A model generated the notes under the pieces. That model did no database searches. It was not told where the DNA came from and saw only the letters and a program-made list of their open reading frames with translations. The translations under genes and the position numbers were made by a program. Of a DNA stretch of 64,000 nt, positions 1 through 8,889 are shown one piece after another; the first letter of the stretch is position 1, and the number at the start of each line of letters is the position of its first letter. This DNA comes from Oscillospiraceae bacterium (lineage in GTDB: Bacteria > Bacillota > Clostridia > Oscillospirales > Oscillospiraceae), in NCBI GenBank assembly GCA_015067945.1, contig SVLM01000001.1, forward strand, positions 170,461 through 234,460, in the 5' to 3' direction.

Positions 1-1
1 T

Positions 2-505
2 ATGAAGACGAGGATCAACATTACTTTCGATATTTTTTCGCTGAAGCAGCCCTTTGTGGAATCCACTGTTAAAAAGTGCATTCAGGCGGTATTGGATGCA
101 GAGGGTGTCAGCGTTCCCTGCGAGATCAATGTACTGATCACAAACGACAAGGGAATCCGTGCCATCAACATGGCCAGCCGAAATATTGACAAGCCCACGG
201 ATGTGCTGTCTTTCCCCATGTTCCAGCTGACTCCCGGTGAGCTTCCGGAGAATTGGGATGACTATCTGGATGTGGAGACCGGGCTGTGTCCGTTGGGTGA
301 TATGTGCATCAGCCTGGAGCGTGCGGAGGCCCAGGCAAAGGAATTTGGCCACAGTGCAAAGCGTGAAGTGGGGTATTTGACCATCCACTCCATGCTCCAC
401 CTGCTGGGCTACGACCATCTGGATGAAGGTGAGCAGAAAAAGCAAATGAGAGCCAGGGAAGAGGACATTGCAGCAAGTATCCCCGGTATGAGCCGCGAGA
501 AATAA
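2..505 (+). CDS. ybeY: Endoribonuclease YbeY
   Basis: Single-strand-specific metallo-endoribonuclease acting in 16S rRNA 3'-end maturation and ribosome quality control in the cytoplasm. The 167-residue product has the family's PTDVLSFPM stretch (residues 65-73), LGD (98-100) and the zinc-binding motif HSMLHLLGYDH (129-139), with H129, H133 and H139 as the expected ligands. Length is normal for the family, so the ATG at base 2 is probably the true start, although its ribosome binding site lies outside the window. It is followed within 15 bases by a small membrane protein and then era, the usual Firmicutes neighbourhood. Confidence 0.96.
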   Translation: MKTRINITFDIFSLKQPFVESTVKKCIQAVLDAEGVSVPCEINVLITNDKGIRAINMASRNIDKPTDVLSFPMFQLTPGELPENWDDYLDVETGLCPLGDMCISLERAEAQAKEFGHSAKREVGYLTIHSMLHLLGYDHLDEGEQKKQMRAREEDIAASIPGMSREK

Positions 506-519
506 AAAGGAGACTGCCT

Positions 520-828
520 ATGGAGAACGTACCTGGGTATATTTTCTTAGGTATCATTTTGATTCTCGGCATCGCGTGTGCTGTCCGATTCTTACAGGAT
601 AAATGCAGTCCGGTAAAAACGGTAAAGGCTACCGTTGTGCATAAGCAGACCGTGGAGGCCTTTAGCAAGTATTCCGGAACCGGCAAGCACACAAAGTATG
701 CTGTGACTTTCCAGGCAGGTCAGAAGAAGCTGTCTTTCTATGTTTCAGAGTTTTCCTACCGGGGCTACAAGATCAAAGAAACCGGTACGCTTAAGTACAA
801 AGGCAGCAGAATCATCGATTTCAGTTAA
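520..828 (+). CDS. Small membrane-anchored protein, DUF2500-like
   Basis: A 102-residue protein with one N-terminal membrane segment (about residues 7-24, rich in I/L/G) and a soluble remainder whose pattern (TVKATVVHK near 35-43, YAVTFQ, a C-terminal GTLKYKG) resembles the DUF2500 family of single-pass proteins of unknown function. It sits between ybeY and era with a good ribosome binding site (AAAAGGAG before the ATG) and short gaps, so it is probably co-transcribed with them. The family link is from pattern recognition only; no function is proposed. Confidence 0.8.
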   Translation: MENVPGYIFLGIILILGIACAVRFLQDKCSPVKTVKATVVHKQTVEAFSKYSGTGKHTKYAVTFQAGQKKLSFYVSEFSYRGYKIKETGTLKYKGSRIIDFS

Positions 829-851
829 TGCTACTTAGGAGATAGAATTTT

Positions 852-1739
852 ATGAAAACAAAAACCGCTATGATTACCATTGCAGGCCGGCCCAATGTGG
901 GTAAGTCCACCTTGACGAATTTCCTTGTTGGTGAGAAGATTGCTATCGTTTCCAATAAACCCCAGACCACCCGCAACCGCATTTGCGGCATTGTGACAAA
1001 GGGCGATACCCAGTTCGTGTTTGTGGATACACCCGGTTATCACCGCAGCCGCACAAAGCTGGGTGATTACATGGTCAATGTGGCGAAGGAGTCCATTGCT
1101 GATGTGGATCTGACCATCTTGGTGGTGGAGCCCATTGCATCCATCGGCCCTCAGGAGGAGGGTCTATTGGAAAAGATCAAGGGCAGTAAGTGTCCTGTGG
1201 TGCTGGCAATCAACAAGATTGATACCGTGGAGAAGGATACCCTGCTGGAGGTCATTGCACTTTATTCCCAGGCGGCAGAATTCGCTGCCATCATTCCGAT
1301 CTCTGCCAAGACCGGTGACGGCGTGGATGCACTGCTGGCGGAATGTGAGAAATATGCCATTGAATCGCCCTTCCTCTTTGACGAGGATATGACCACCGAT
1401 CAGCCGGAACGGCAGGTGATGGCGGAGATCATCCGGGAAAAGATTCTCTGGAATCTGGATCGGGAGATTCCTCACGGCACTGCCGTGGAGATCACCAAGT
1501 TCTCCGAGCGGGACAACGGCATTATCGATATCGATGCGACCATTTACTGCGAAAAGGCCAGTCACAAGGGTATCATCATCGGCAAGCAGGGTGCTATGCT
1601 GAAGAAGATCTCCACCATGGCAAGAAATGACTGTGAAAAATTCATGGGCACCAAGGTCTATCTGACCACATGGGTGAAGGTCAAGGAAAACTGGCGGGAT
1701 TCGGATTTTCTTGTCCGCAACTTCGGCTATACCGAATAA
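852..1739 (+). CDS. era: GTPase Era
   Basis: Essential ribosome-assembly GTPase that binds the 3' end of 16S rRNA. The 295-residue protein shows G1 GRPNVGKS (12-19), G3 DTPG (59-62), G4 NKID (121-124), the G5 SAKTGDG stretch, and a C-terminal KH domain containing IIIGKQGAMLKKI. Length and domain order match the family. It lies downstream of ybeY, which acts on the same rRNA end, and upstream of the yqzL-like gene and recO, the typical Firmicutes order. The start is preceded by a GGAGAT-type ribosome binding site. Confidence 0.98.
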   Translation: MKTKTAMITIAGRPNVGKSTLTNFLVGEKIAIVSNKPQTTRNRICGIVTKGDTQFVFVDTPGYHRSRTKLGDYMVNVAKESIADVDLTILVVEPIASIGPQEEGLLEKIKGSKCPVVLAINKIDTVEKDTLLEVIALYSQAAEFAAIIPISAKTGDGVDALLAECEKYAIESPFLFDEDMTTDQPERQVMAEIIREKILWNLDREIPHGTAVEITKFSERDNGIIDIDATIYCEKASHKGIIIGKQGAMLKKISTMARNDCEKFMGTKVYLTTWVKVKENWRDSDFLVRNFGYTE

Positions 1740-1793
1740 TTTCCATGGCTAAAACCTGCATCCCTGCAAACCCTAAAGGTGGAGGGATGAAGG

Positions 1794-1937
1794 ATGAATG
1801 CAATGGAATACTGGCACTTATTTTTAGAGACCGGCGCACCGGAGGCATACCTTTCCTATACCCGGGCGTTGAAAATGGAGGCAGATCATGTATCTCAAGA
1901 CCCAGGGCCTGGTATTACGGGTCACGGATTACAATGA
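1794..1937 (+). CDS. YqzL-like small protein
   Basis: A 47-residue ORF below usual gene-calling size, preceded by GGAGGG seven bases upstream of the ATG. The translation begins with EYWHLFLETGAPEAYLSY (residues 5-22), which fits the short YqzL family found between era and recO in Bacillus and Clostridia (Trp near the N-terminus, then a TG and Tyr-Leu pattern). Its last 50 bases overlap the start of recO in another frame, and the recO ribosome binding site lies inside it, suggesting translational coupling. Function of YqzL is unknown. Confidence 0.7.
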   Translation: MNAMEYWHLFLETGAPEAYLSYTRALKMEADHVSQDPGPGITGHGLQ

Positions 1938-2631
1938 CAAAGATGCCCTACTGACCCTGCTGACTCCCAATCACGGCAAGCTGACCGTGAAGGCCAGGGG
2001 ACTTCGCAGGAAGAACAGCCCTTTGATCGGGCCGTGTCAGCTCCTTGCTTACGGCGAGTATGTGCTGTTTGATTACAAAGGGAATCTGACCGTCAATGAA
2101 GCTGTCAGCATTGAGCTGTTTCAGCAGCTACGCAGAGATTTATGCACGCTGTCCCTGGGCAGTTATTTTGCCCAGGCTGCGGAGCTGATCAGCCAGGAAG
2201 ATCTGCCCAACCCGGAGCTGCTCAGTTTGGTTCTCAACTGTCTGTACGGATTATCGAAGCTGGGTATTTCCCAGGAAAAGGTAAAAGCGGTATTTGAGCT
2301 GCGTGTTGCGTGCCTTGCAGGCTATATGCCGGATCTTTCCGGTTGTCACAATTGCGGCAATGAAAGCCCGGAGCTGTTTGATCTGGCCGCAGGTCGTCTG
2401 GAGTGCAAAAAATGTCGGTCTGCAGATTCGGTCGGTATTCGAATGCCCGTGTCAGGGGGCTTGATCCATGCTATGGAGTACATCATAAATTGCGACCCAA
2501 AACGGCTCTTTTCCTTTGATTTGAGCGAAGATGGATTATCTGCCCTGGCACAGATCACCGAAGGGTATCTCTGCACCCAGCTGGAGAGGGGATTCTCCGC
2601 ATTGGACTTTTATAAATCGTTACTTATTTAG
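1888..2631 (+). CDS. recO: DNA repair protein RecO
   Basis: Recombination mediator that works with RecR to load RecA on SSB-coated single-stranded DNA. The 247-residue protein has the N-terminal OB fold (YLKTQGLVLRVTDYNDKD at the start), the helical RecO domain and a four-cysteine zinc site: C153-x2-C156 and C173-x2-C176. GGAGG at about 1877 is well spaced for the ATG at 1888, supporting this start although it lies inside the upstream small gene. mutS2 follows ten bases later, so the two are probably one transcript. Confidence 0.97.
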   Translation: MYLKTQGLVLRVTDYNDKDALLTLLTPNHGKLTVKARGLRRKNSPLIGPCQLLAYGEYVLFDYKGNLTVNEAVSIELFQQLRRDLCTLSLGSYFAQAAELISQEDLPNPELLSLVLNCLYGLSKLGISQEKVKAVFELRVACLAGYMPDLSGCHNCGNESPELFDLAAGRLECKKCRSADSVGIRMPVSGGLIHAMEYIINCDPKRLFSFDLSEDGLSALAQITEGYLCTQLERGFSALDFYKSLLI

Positions 2632-2640
2632 GAGAGACTT

Positions 2641-5016
2641 ATGTCTGAATTATACGAAAAATCGCTGCTGAAACTGGAGCTGGATCAGGTGCTTGCCCTG
2701 CTGGCGGAATGTGCCGGAAGCAGTGACGGTAAAGCGGCCTGTATGGCACTTCGTCCCACCTCGGACCTTGAGGATGTGCAGGCCATGCTGGATGAAACAA
2801 CAGCAGCTTCTGATCTTTGCACGCGGAAGGGAAACCCCAGCTTTTCCGGTGTTGCGGATGTGTCCGCATCTCTGGAGCGGGCAGACCGGGGCGGCAGTCT
2901 GCAGCCAGGTGAGCTTTTAAGAATCGCGGGTGTGCTGCGATGCACGAGAAGTATCAAGGCTTACTGCGACGAAGAAGAAAAGGCAACGGTCTTAGATCCG
3001 CTGTTTCAAGCTTTGACTCCAAATAAATATCTGGAAGACAGAATCTGCGGTGCTATTTTGTCAGAAGAAGAAATTGCGGACAATGCCAGCCCGGAGCTTG
3101 CAGATATTCGCCGGCATATGCGGATCCAGGCCGCCAAGGTAAAGGACGGATTGCAGAAGATCATTTCTTCTCCTGCTTACTCCAAATATCTTAGGGAGCC
3201 TATTATAACCATTCGCCAGGGTCGGTATGTTGTTCCGGTCAAGAGCGAGCACCGTGGCGATGTGCCGGGTCTTGTCCATGACGTTTCCGCAACCGGTTCG
3301 ACATTTTTTGTGGAGCCTATGTCCGCGGTGAATGCCAATAACGCACTGCGGGAATTGGAGATCAAGGAAAAGAAGGAGATTGAGCGGATTCTGGCAGAAT
3401 TGTCCGCAGAGGCTGCCGCTCACCGTGAAAACATTGATCTGAATGTAAAGCTTCTGATTCGGCTGGATGTGATCTTTGCCAAGGCAAGGCTTGGCTACCG
3501 CATGCGTGCATGGGCACCGATTATGAACGACAAGGGAATTGTCGAGCTGCGAAATGCCCGGCATCCGCTGATTGACTCCAAGAAGGTCGTTCCCATCTCG
3601 GTGCATTTGGGCAAGAGTTTTGACAGCATGATCATCACCGGTCCCAACACCGGCGGTAAAACTGTCACACTGAAAACCATCGGTCTGCTGACCTTGATGG
3701 CTGAGTGCGGTCTGCACATCCCGGCAGGGGATGGAAGCACACTGTCAACATTTGACGCCATTTTGGCGGATATCGGCGACGAGCAGTCCATCGCACAAAG
3801 TTTGTCCACCTTCTCCAGCCATATGCGTACCATCGTGGATATCGTCGCAGAATGTGACGGACGGACGCTGGTACTGTTTGATGAGTTGGGGGCAGGTACT
3901 GACCCTGCCGAGGGTGCGGCACTGGCCATCGCATTGATCGAATTCTGCCGCAAAATGGGCAGCAGGGTAGTGGCAACCACCCACTATGCGGAGCTAAAGC
4001 TCTATGCCATGCGAACGGACGGGGTCATTAACGCATCCTGCGAATTTAACGTGGAAACCCTGCAGCCGACCTACAAGCTGCTGATCGGTATTCCCGGTAA
4101 ATCCAACGCCTTTGCGATCTCCAGAAAGCTGGGATTATCTGAGGATATACTGAAGGAAGCGGCAGATCTGGTTGGAAAAAGCGATAAGGATTTTGAGGAC
4201 GTACTGACGCAATTGGAGCAACAAAGGCAGCAAATGGAAACTGCCCGTTTGGAGGCTGAACGCCTAAAATCGGAAACTGCCAAAATCCGTCAGCAGAGTG
4301 AGGAATACAGCCGTCAACTCCAAAAGGAGAAGGACAAGGCTATGGAAGAGGCCCGTCGACAGGCCCAGCAAATCATAGAAGATGCACGGGTTGCCGCGAA
4401 CGCTGCCTCCGAAGAGCTGAAAGCTCTGCGTAAGCAGCTGACCGACAGTGCTGACACCACCGGCATCAATCAGCGGCAGGCGGAGCTGCGTCGGAATCTG
4501 AACGAGGCCGAAAGTAAGCTGCGTGCAGGTAAGGTGCAGGAGGAACGCCCCGAGCCGAAACGACCGGTGCTGGTTGGCGACACGGTGGAACTGCTGAAGC
4601 TGGGCACAAAGGCCAGCGTGATCGCCATCAACAAGGACGGCACCTATCAGCTCCAGGCAGGAATACTGAAGCTGACAGCCAAGCCTGATGAGGTGTATTT
4701 GCTGGAAAACGAAAATCCCTACAAGCAAAAGGGAAGACCTGCCCATTCCGGCCGTGAAATGCGGACAGCCGCCATATCCAGCGAAGTGGATCTGCGTGGC
4801 ATGGATACGGTGGAGGCCATTTGTGCTTTGGAACTGTATCTGGACAGTGCGATGCGTGCCAATGTTTCTCCGGTGCGGATTATTCACGGCAAGGGCACCG
4901 GTGTATTGAGAAAAGCAGTGCATCAGGAGCTGAAAAAGAATAAATTTGTCAAATCCTACCGATTGGGCGTTTATGGCGAAGGCGAAGATGGTGTTACAAT
5001 CGCCGAATTTCGCTGA
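2641..5016 (+). CDS. mutS2: MutS2 family ATPase/nuclease
   Basis: MutS-like ATPase of the MutS2 clade, implicated in suppressing recombination and, in Bacillus, in splitting collided ribosomes. The 791-residue product has the MutS core, Walker A GPNTGGKT (334-341), Walker B/signature around LVLFDELGAGTDPAEG, a long Glu/Gln/Lys-rich coiled coil (about 500-640) and a C-terminal Smr domain with VDLRG (716-720) and HGKGTG (749-754). All expected parts are present. It is the last gene of the ybeY-era-recO run; the following HPr-like gene has its own promoter. Confidence 0.98.
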   Translation: MSELYEKSLLKLELDQVLALLAECAGSSDGKAACMALRPTSDLEDVQAMLDETTAASDLCTRKGNPSFSGVADVSASLERADRGGSLQPGELLRIAGVLRCTRSIKAYCDEEEKATVLDPLFQALTPNKYLEDRICGAILSEEEIADNASPELADIRRHMRIQAAKVKDGLQKIISSPAYSKYLREPIITIRQGRYVVPVKSEHRGDVPGLVHDVSATGSTFFVEPMSAVNANNALRELEIKEKKEIERILAELSAEAAAHRENIDLNVKLLIRLDVIFAKARLGYRMRAWAPIMNDKGIVELRNARHPLIDSKKVVPISVHLGKSFDSMIITGPNTGGKTVTLKTIGLLTLMAECGLHIPAGDGSTLSTFDAILADIGDEQSIAQSLSTFSSHMRTIVDIVAECDGRTLVLFDELGAGTDPAEGAALAIALIEFCRKMGSRVVATTHYAELKLYAMRTDGVINASCEFNVETLQPTYKLLIGIPGKSNAFAISRKLGLSEDILKEAADLVGKSDKDFEDVLTQLEQQRQQMETARLEAERLKSETAKIRQQSEEYSRQLQKEKDKAMEEARRQAQQIIEDARVAANAASEELKALRKQLTDSADTTGINQRQAELRRNLNEAESKLRAGKVQEERPEPKRPVLVGDTVELLKLGTKASVIAINKDGTYQLQAGILKLTAKPDEVYLLENENPYKQKGRPAHSGREMRTAAISSEVDLRGMDTVEAICALELYLDSAMRANVSPVRIIHGKGTGVLRKAVHQELKKNKFVKSYRLGVYGEGEDGVTIAEFR

Positions 5017-5041
5017 TTTGCGGTTTTTCCTTGAAAATAGG

Positions 5042-5069
5042 TTGACTTTTCCGTCCGATTTGTTATGAT
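5042..5069 (+). promoter_or_regulatory. Sigma-A-type promoter of the HPr-like gene
   Basis: TTGACT (5042-5047), a 16-base spacer and TATGAT (5064-5069), about 45 bases upstream of the HPr-like start codon and just after mutS2 ends. The gene has a strong AAGGAGGAG ribosome binding site. Confidence 0.75.
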
Positions 5070-5113
5070 GTATAGGAGCATCGGCGACGAGTCGATGCAA
5101 GGAGGAGAAAATT

Positions 5114-5374
5114 ATGTTCAACAAGGAAGTCACTGTCCGCTGCGAGTCCGGTCTGCACAATCGGCAGGCTACATACTTCGTTCAGAAAGCGAACGAGTTT
5201 GAGTCCAGTATCTATCTGGAGTCCGGCAGCCGGAAAATGAACGCCAAGAGCCTGCTGGGTATCATGTCCCTGGGTATCATCACCGGTACCACTGTCACGC
5301 TGTCCGCCGTCGGCAACGATGCTGAGGCCGCCGTGAATGCACTGGAAGCTCTGCTCCAGCGGGATGTTTATTGA
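5114..5374 (+). CDS. HPr family phosphocarrier protein
   Basis: An 86-residue HPr-fold protein. The site normally phosphorylated by PTS enzyme I is kept (H15 with R17 in SGLHNRQAT), and the regulatory serine phosphorylated by HPr kinase in Firmicutes is also kept (S46 in AKSLLGIMSLGI). The usual proline after R17 is glutamine here. It is monocistronic, with its own promoter and a strong terminator, and no other PTS gene is in the window. It could be the general HPr or a Crh-like regulator; retention of H15 argues against Crh, which has Gln at that position. Confidence 0.9.
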   Translation: MFNKEVTVRCESGLHNRQATYFVQKANEFESSIYLESGSRKMNAKSLLGIMSLGIITGTTVTLSAVGNDAEAAVNALEALLQRDVY

Positions 5375-5392
5375 TAGTTCAGTATGATCGAT

Positions 5393-5440
5393 CCGCCTCA
5401 ATGCCGGCCTTTTTGACCACGCATTGAGGCGGTTATTTTG
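5393..5440 (+). terminator. Rho-independent terminator after the HPr-like gene
   Basis: Twelve-base perfect arms (CCGCCTCAATGC at 5393-5404 and its complement at 5421-5432) followed by TTATTTT. It separates the HPr-like gene from uvrC. Confidence 0.85.
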
Positions 5441-5449
5441 GAGTGAGAT

Positions 5450-7267
5450 ATGACCTACGATGCATTAAAGGAAAGAGCGCTCAGTCTGCCTCTGGCACCC
5501 GGCGTTTATATCATGCGCGACAAAAGCGACAAGGTCATCTATGTCGGCAAAGCTAAAAAACTGAAAAATCGGGTCAGTCAGTACTTCCAGGACACTGCCT
5601 CCCACACACCGAAGACCCGGTTGATGGTCAGCAAGATCGACCATTTCGATGTCATTGTAGCGGCATCGGAATTTGAGGCACTGGTGCTGGAATGCTCCCT
5701 CATCAAGCGGTATCTGCCAAAATATAACATTCTTCTCAAGGACGACAAGGGATATCCCTACCTGCGGCTGAACATGAAGGAGCCGTACCCAAAAATCACC
5801 ATGGTCACCAAGATTGCCGATGACGGTGCCGGTTATTACGGGCCTTATGGCAGCAGGGGAGTAACCAATCAGGTGATGGAAGCAATCCGTCAGACACTGA
5901 AGCTGCCGGGATGCAGTCGGGTATTTCCCCGGGATGTGGGTAAGGATCGGCCCTGCCTGAATTACCACATGAATCAATGTGCGGGCTGGTGTCAGGCGAG
6001 CAAATCCCAGGACGAATACCGGAAAACCATGGAGCAGGCAAGGCAGCTCCTTTCCGGCAATTTTAAGGCGGTTGCCGACGACATTCGACGGCAGATGCTG
6101 GAAGCTGCGGAGAATTTGGATTTTGAAATTGCTGCCGGTCTCCGGGACAGATTGAATGCTGTGGAGGCGTTGGGGCAGAAGCAATTTGTAACGGCAGGTA
6201 CCATGGCGGACACCGATGTGATCGGTTATGCACAGACGGAGGCCAAGGCCTGCTTTGCGGTGCTGCATTTTTCCGGCGGCAATCTGCTGGATAAGGATTA
6301 TGAGGTCATGAACCTTCCGGACGACCCGGAAGAGGCCGTATCCAGTCTGGTTAAGCAATACTATCTGTCCCGCGGATATGCTCCCAAACGGATATTACTG
6401 CCCACTAAGATGGCAGACAGCGAGCTGTTTGCGGATCTGCTTGTACAGCAATTTGGGCGGAAGACCAAGTTGCTTGTGCCGCAAAAAGGCGATAACCTGC
6501 GGCTTGTTGAGATGGCTAACACCAACGCATACGAAGAGGCGGAGCGTGTGACTGGAAAGGAAGAAAAGCTTTCTGCAGTTTTAGGATTGCTGGGTAAAAT
6601 GCTGTCCTTAGAGCCGCCAAAACGGATTGAATCTTTTGATATTTCGAACATCTCCGGTACGGACATCGTTGCCAGTATGGTAGTATACGAGGACGGAAAA
6701 CCCAGGCGGTCGGATTATAGGCGGTTTAAGATTGAGGGGCTGGATGGTCAGGATGATTATGGGTCCATGCGACAGGTCGTTACCCGTCGATTCCGCCATT
6801 ACAAGGATGGGGATGCCGGTTTTGATCAGGCACCGGCTCTTTTGCTGATTGATGGCGGCGTGAACCATGCCAACGTGGCACTGGAGGTGTTGCAGGCACT
6901 GGATTTGCAGATTCCGGTATTCGGCATGGTCAAGGATGATCGGCACCGCACACGGGCTCTGGTGACGCCGGAAGGGAAGCAGATCGCCATCGACAGCAAT
7001 CAGGCTGTGTTCGCGTTAATTGGCTCCATTCAGGAGGAGACCCACCGGTTCGCCATAACCTATCACAGAAAACTCAGAAGCAAGAGGCTGCGGTATTCTG
7101 CATTGGATCAGATACCCGGCATTGGTCCGAAGAGAAAGCAGGAGCTGCTGAAGACCTTCAAATCTCTGACCGCTATTGCTCAGGCAGAGCTATATGAGCT
7201 GGAGCGACTGCTGCCGAAGGACACCGCTGCTGCAGTTTATCATTATTTTCATCAGAAGGAGGCGTAG
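5450..7267 (+). CDS. uvrC: Excinuclease ABC subunit C
   Basis: Nuclease subunit of UvrABC nucleotide excision repair, making both incisions around the lesion. The 605-residue protein carries the N-terminal GIY-YIG nuclease domain (APGVYIMRDK followed by VIYVGKAKKLKNR), a UVR motif near 200-232 (MLEAAENLDFEIAAGLRDRL) that contacts UvrB, the RNase H-like nuclease domain beginning near FDISNISG (about 397-404) and C-terminal helix-hairpin-helix motifs (IPGIGPKRK). Length is typical. rsmD follows with a five-base gap and coaD overlaps rsmD, so this is probably one operon. Confidence 0.98.
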   Translation: MTYDALKERALSLPLAPGVYIMRDKSDKVIYVGKAKKLKNRVSQYFQDTASHTPKTRLMVSKIDHFDVIVAASEFEALVLECSLIKRYLPKYNILLKDDKGYPYLRLNMKEPYPKITMVTKIADDGAGYYGPYGSRGVTNQVMEAIRQTLKLPGCSRVFPRDVGKDRPCLNYHMNQCAGWCQASKSQDEYRKTMEQARQLLSGNFKAVADDIRRQMLEAAENLDFEIAAGLRDRLNAVEALGQKQFVTAGTMADTDVIGYAQTEAKACFAVLHFSGGNLLDKDYEVMNLPDDPEEAVSSLVKQYYLSRGYAPKRILLPTKMADSELFADLLVQQFGRKTKLLVPQKGDNLRLVEMANTNAYEEAERVTGKEEKLSAVLGLLGKMLSLEPPKRIESFDISNISGTDIVASMVVYEDGKPRRSDYRRFKIEGLDGQDDYGSMRQVVTRRFRHYKDGDAGFDQAPALLLIDGGVNHANVALEVLQALDLQIPVFGMVKDDRHRTRALVTPEGKQIAIDSNQAVFALIGSIQEETHRFAITYHRKLRSKRLRYSALDQIPGIGPKRKQELLKTFKSLTAIAQAELYELERLLPKDTAAAVYHYFHQKEA

Positions 7268-7271
7268 GAGC

Positions 7272-7814
7272 TTGCGTGTAATCACCGGCACAGCCCGGGG
7301 TGTGCAGTTAAAGACACCTGAGGGTATGAAAACCCGTCCCACATCGGATCGGGTCAAGGAAGCACTGTTCAGCATTATTCAGTTTGATGTGCCCTGTGCC
7401 AGAGTGTTGGATCTTTTTGGCGGCACTGGCCAGCTGGGCATTGAGGCTCTTAGCCGCGGTGCAGCCAGTGCGATTTTTGTTGACGAAGGGGAGAAGGCTT
7501 GTGCCTTAATCCGGGAAAATCTGAAGCGAACAAAGCTTTCGGATCGGGCGAAGGTAATTCGTTCGGATTATATGCAATATCTGCAAAATTGCCGGGAGAC
7601 CTTCGATATCGTGCTTTTAGACCCACCTTACGCAGAAATTTTTCTGGAAAATGCATTAAATAAGCTTGTAGAAATTGACATTTTGGAATCTGGTGCTATA
7701 ATAGTTGCGGAACGCCCTGTGGAAAAAGAACTTCCATGGGAATTTTCAGGTTTTACCAAGTCCAGGGATTACAAGTACGGCAACACCGTGCTGACCCTTT
7801 ACCGCAAGGATTGA
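7272..7814 (+). CDS. rsmD: 16S rRNA (guanine966-N2)-methyltransferase RsmD
   Basis: SAM-dependent methyltransferase for G966 of 16S rRNA. The start is a TTG at 7272: GGAGG lies about eight bases upstream and the protein then begins RVITGTARG, matching the conserved family N-terminus; the open frame continues upstream but overlaps uvrC without family similarity. The 180-residue product has the SAM-binding VLDLFGGTGQLG (45-56) and catalytic DPPY (117-120). Its stop overlaps the coaD region, as in many Firmicutes where rsmD and coaD are paired. Confidence 0.95.
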   Translation: MRVITGTARGVQLKTPEGMKTRPTSDRVKEALFSIIQFDVPCARVLDLFGGTGQLGIEALSRGAASAIFVDEGEKACALIRENLKRTKLSDRAKVIRSDYMQYLQNCRETFDIVLLDPPYAEIFLENALNKLVEIDILESGAIIVAERPVEKELPWEFSGFTKSRDYKYGNTVLTLYRKD

Positions 7815-7819
7815 TGTAT

Positions 7820-8323
7820 ATGAAAATTGCCATTTACCCGGGCAGCTTCGACCCGATCACCAGCGGACATTTGAATATTATCCGCCGTGCATCAGCCATT
7901 TTTGACCGACTGATCGTCTGCGTGATGGTCAACGCAGGCAAGAATCCCATGTTCAGCCTGCAGGAGCGGGTGGATATGATCAAACGGGTGACTGCCGACA
8001 TTTCCAACGTGGAAGTGGATTGCTCCGATCAGCTGCTGGCAGAATACGCAAAGCAGAAGGGCTGCGGCACTATCGTTAAGGGTTTGCGAGCCGGTTCTGA
8101 TTTTGAAAACGAGTTCATCATGGCATTGGTTAACCGGAAGTTGAATCCGAATCTTGATACTGTGTTCCTTTCTGCGGATCAGCAGTATATGTCCCTCAGC
8201 TCCAGCATGGTAAAGGAGCTGGCATCTTACAATGTCGATTTGTCCGATTTTCTGCCGGAGCAGATCATTCCGGACTTTAAAAAACGTATCGCAACCACAC
8301 ATCAAGGAGGAAATATAAAATGA
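7820..8323 (+). CDS. coaD: Phosphopantetheine adenylyltransferase
   Basis: Catalyses the fourth step of coenzyme A synthesis, ATP plus 4'-phosphopantetheine to dephospho-CoA. The 167-residue product begins MKIAIYPGSFDPITSGHLN, with the nucleotidyltransferase GxFDPxxxGHL motif (H17 the catalytic histidine), and has the later SLSSSMVKEL segment corresponding to the family's ISSTxVR. An ATG six bases earlier (7814) overlaps the rsmD stop, but AAGGA spacing favours 7820. The stop overlaps the next start (ATGA at 8320). Confidence 0.97.
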   Translation: MKIAIYPGSFDPITSGHLNIIRRASAIFDRLIVCVMVNAGKNPMFSLQERVDMIKRVTADISNVEVDCSDQLLAEYAKQKGCGTIVKGLRAGSDFENEFIMALVNRKLNPNLDTVFLSADQQYMSLSSSMVKELASYNVDLSDFLPEQIIPDFKKRIATTHQGGNIK

Positions 8324-8820
8324 ATGAACAACACATCGAAGATATCATCAGTGCTCTGTATGATATGATTCAGGACGCTCGGGCACTGCCTTTGGGTGCT
8401 GATAAGTGTATTCTGGAGCGTGATAAGGTTCTGGATATGCTCGACGAGATCATCGCTCAGCTGCCCGCAGAGCTGAAGCAGTCCCGTACCATCGTTGAGT
8501 CCCGCAACGAGCTGATCGGTCAGGCTCGCCGTGAGGCTGAGAGCATCGTTCGTGAGGCCCAGGAGAAGGCCAAGGAGCTGGTTGCTCAGGAAGCCATTTA
8601 CCTGGAAGCCCGCCGTCAGTGCCAGGAGATGTACAACAAGACTCAGGCTCGTATCGGCGAGCTGCGTAAGGCAAGCAATGAGTATATGGACGACGCTCTG
8701 CGTCGCACCGAGGAGGCCATTGCTATGTCCTTGAACGAGGTTCGGGATACACGTACGAAGTTCCGTGCTTTGACTGAATCTCAGGAGAACCGTGCCAGCG
8801 AGACCGCAACTGAGGGCTAA
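8320..8820 (+). CDS. Coiled-coil protein of unknown function
   Basis: A 166-residue, highly charged, helix-forming protein with no membrane segment. Residues about 45-145 are dominated by E, R, A, Q and K in heptad-like spacing (for example RREAESIVREAQEKAKELV), resembling the stalk of ATP synthase subunit b or DivIVA-type coiled coils, but I recognise no defined family. The start overlaps the coaD stop by four bases and has AAGGAGG in front. The short N-terminal region (IEDIISALYDMIQDAR) could be a partner-binding segment. A terminator follows directly. Confidence 0.85.
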   Translation: MNEQHIEDIISALYDMIQDARALPLGADKCILERDKVLDMLDEIIAQLPAELKQSRTIVESRNELIGQARREAESIVREAQEKAKELVAQEAIYLEARRQCQEMYNKTQARIGELRKASNEYMDDALRRTEEAIAMSLNEVRDTRTKFRALTESQENRASETATEG

Positions 8821-8828
8821 TGACAGAT

Positions 8829-8865
8829 AAAAACAGCTCAAAGCCCCGCTTTGAGCTGTTTTTCC
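8829..8865 (+). terminator. Rho-independent terminator after the coaD operon
   Basis: AAACAGCTCAAAG and its inverted copy CTTTGAGCTGTTT around a CCCCG loop, followed by TTTT. It ends the uvrC-rsmD-coaD-coiled-coil operon. Confidence 0.85.
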
Positions 8866-8889
8866 ATGACATAAGGAGGAAATTTTGTT

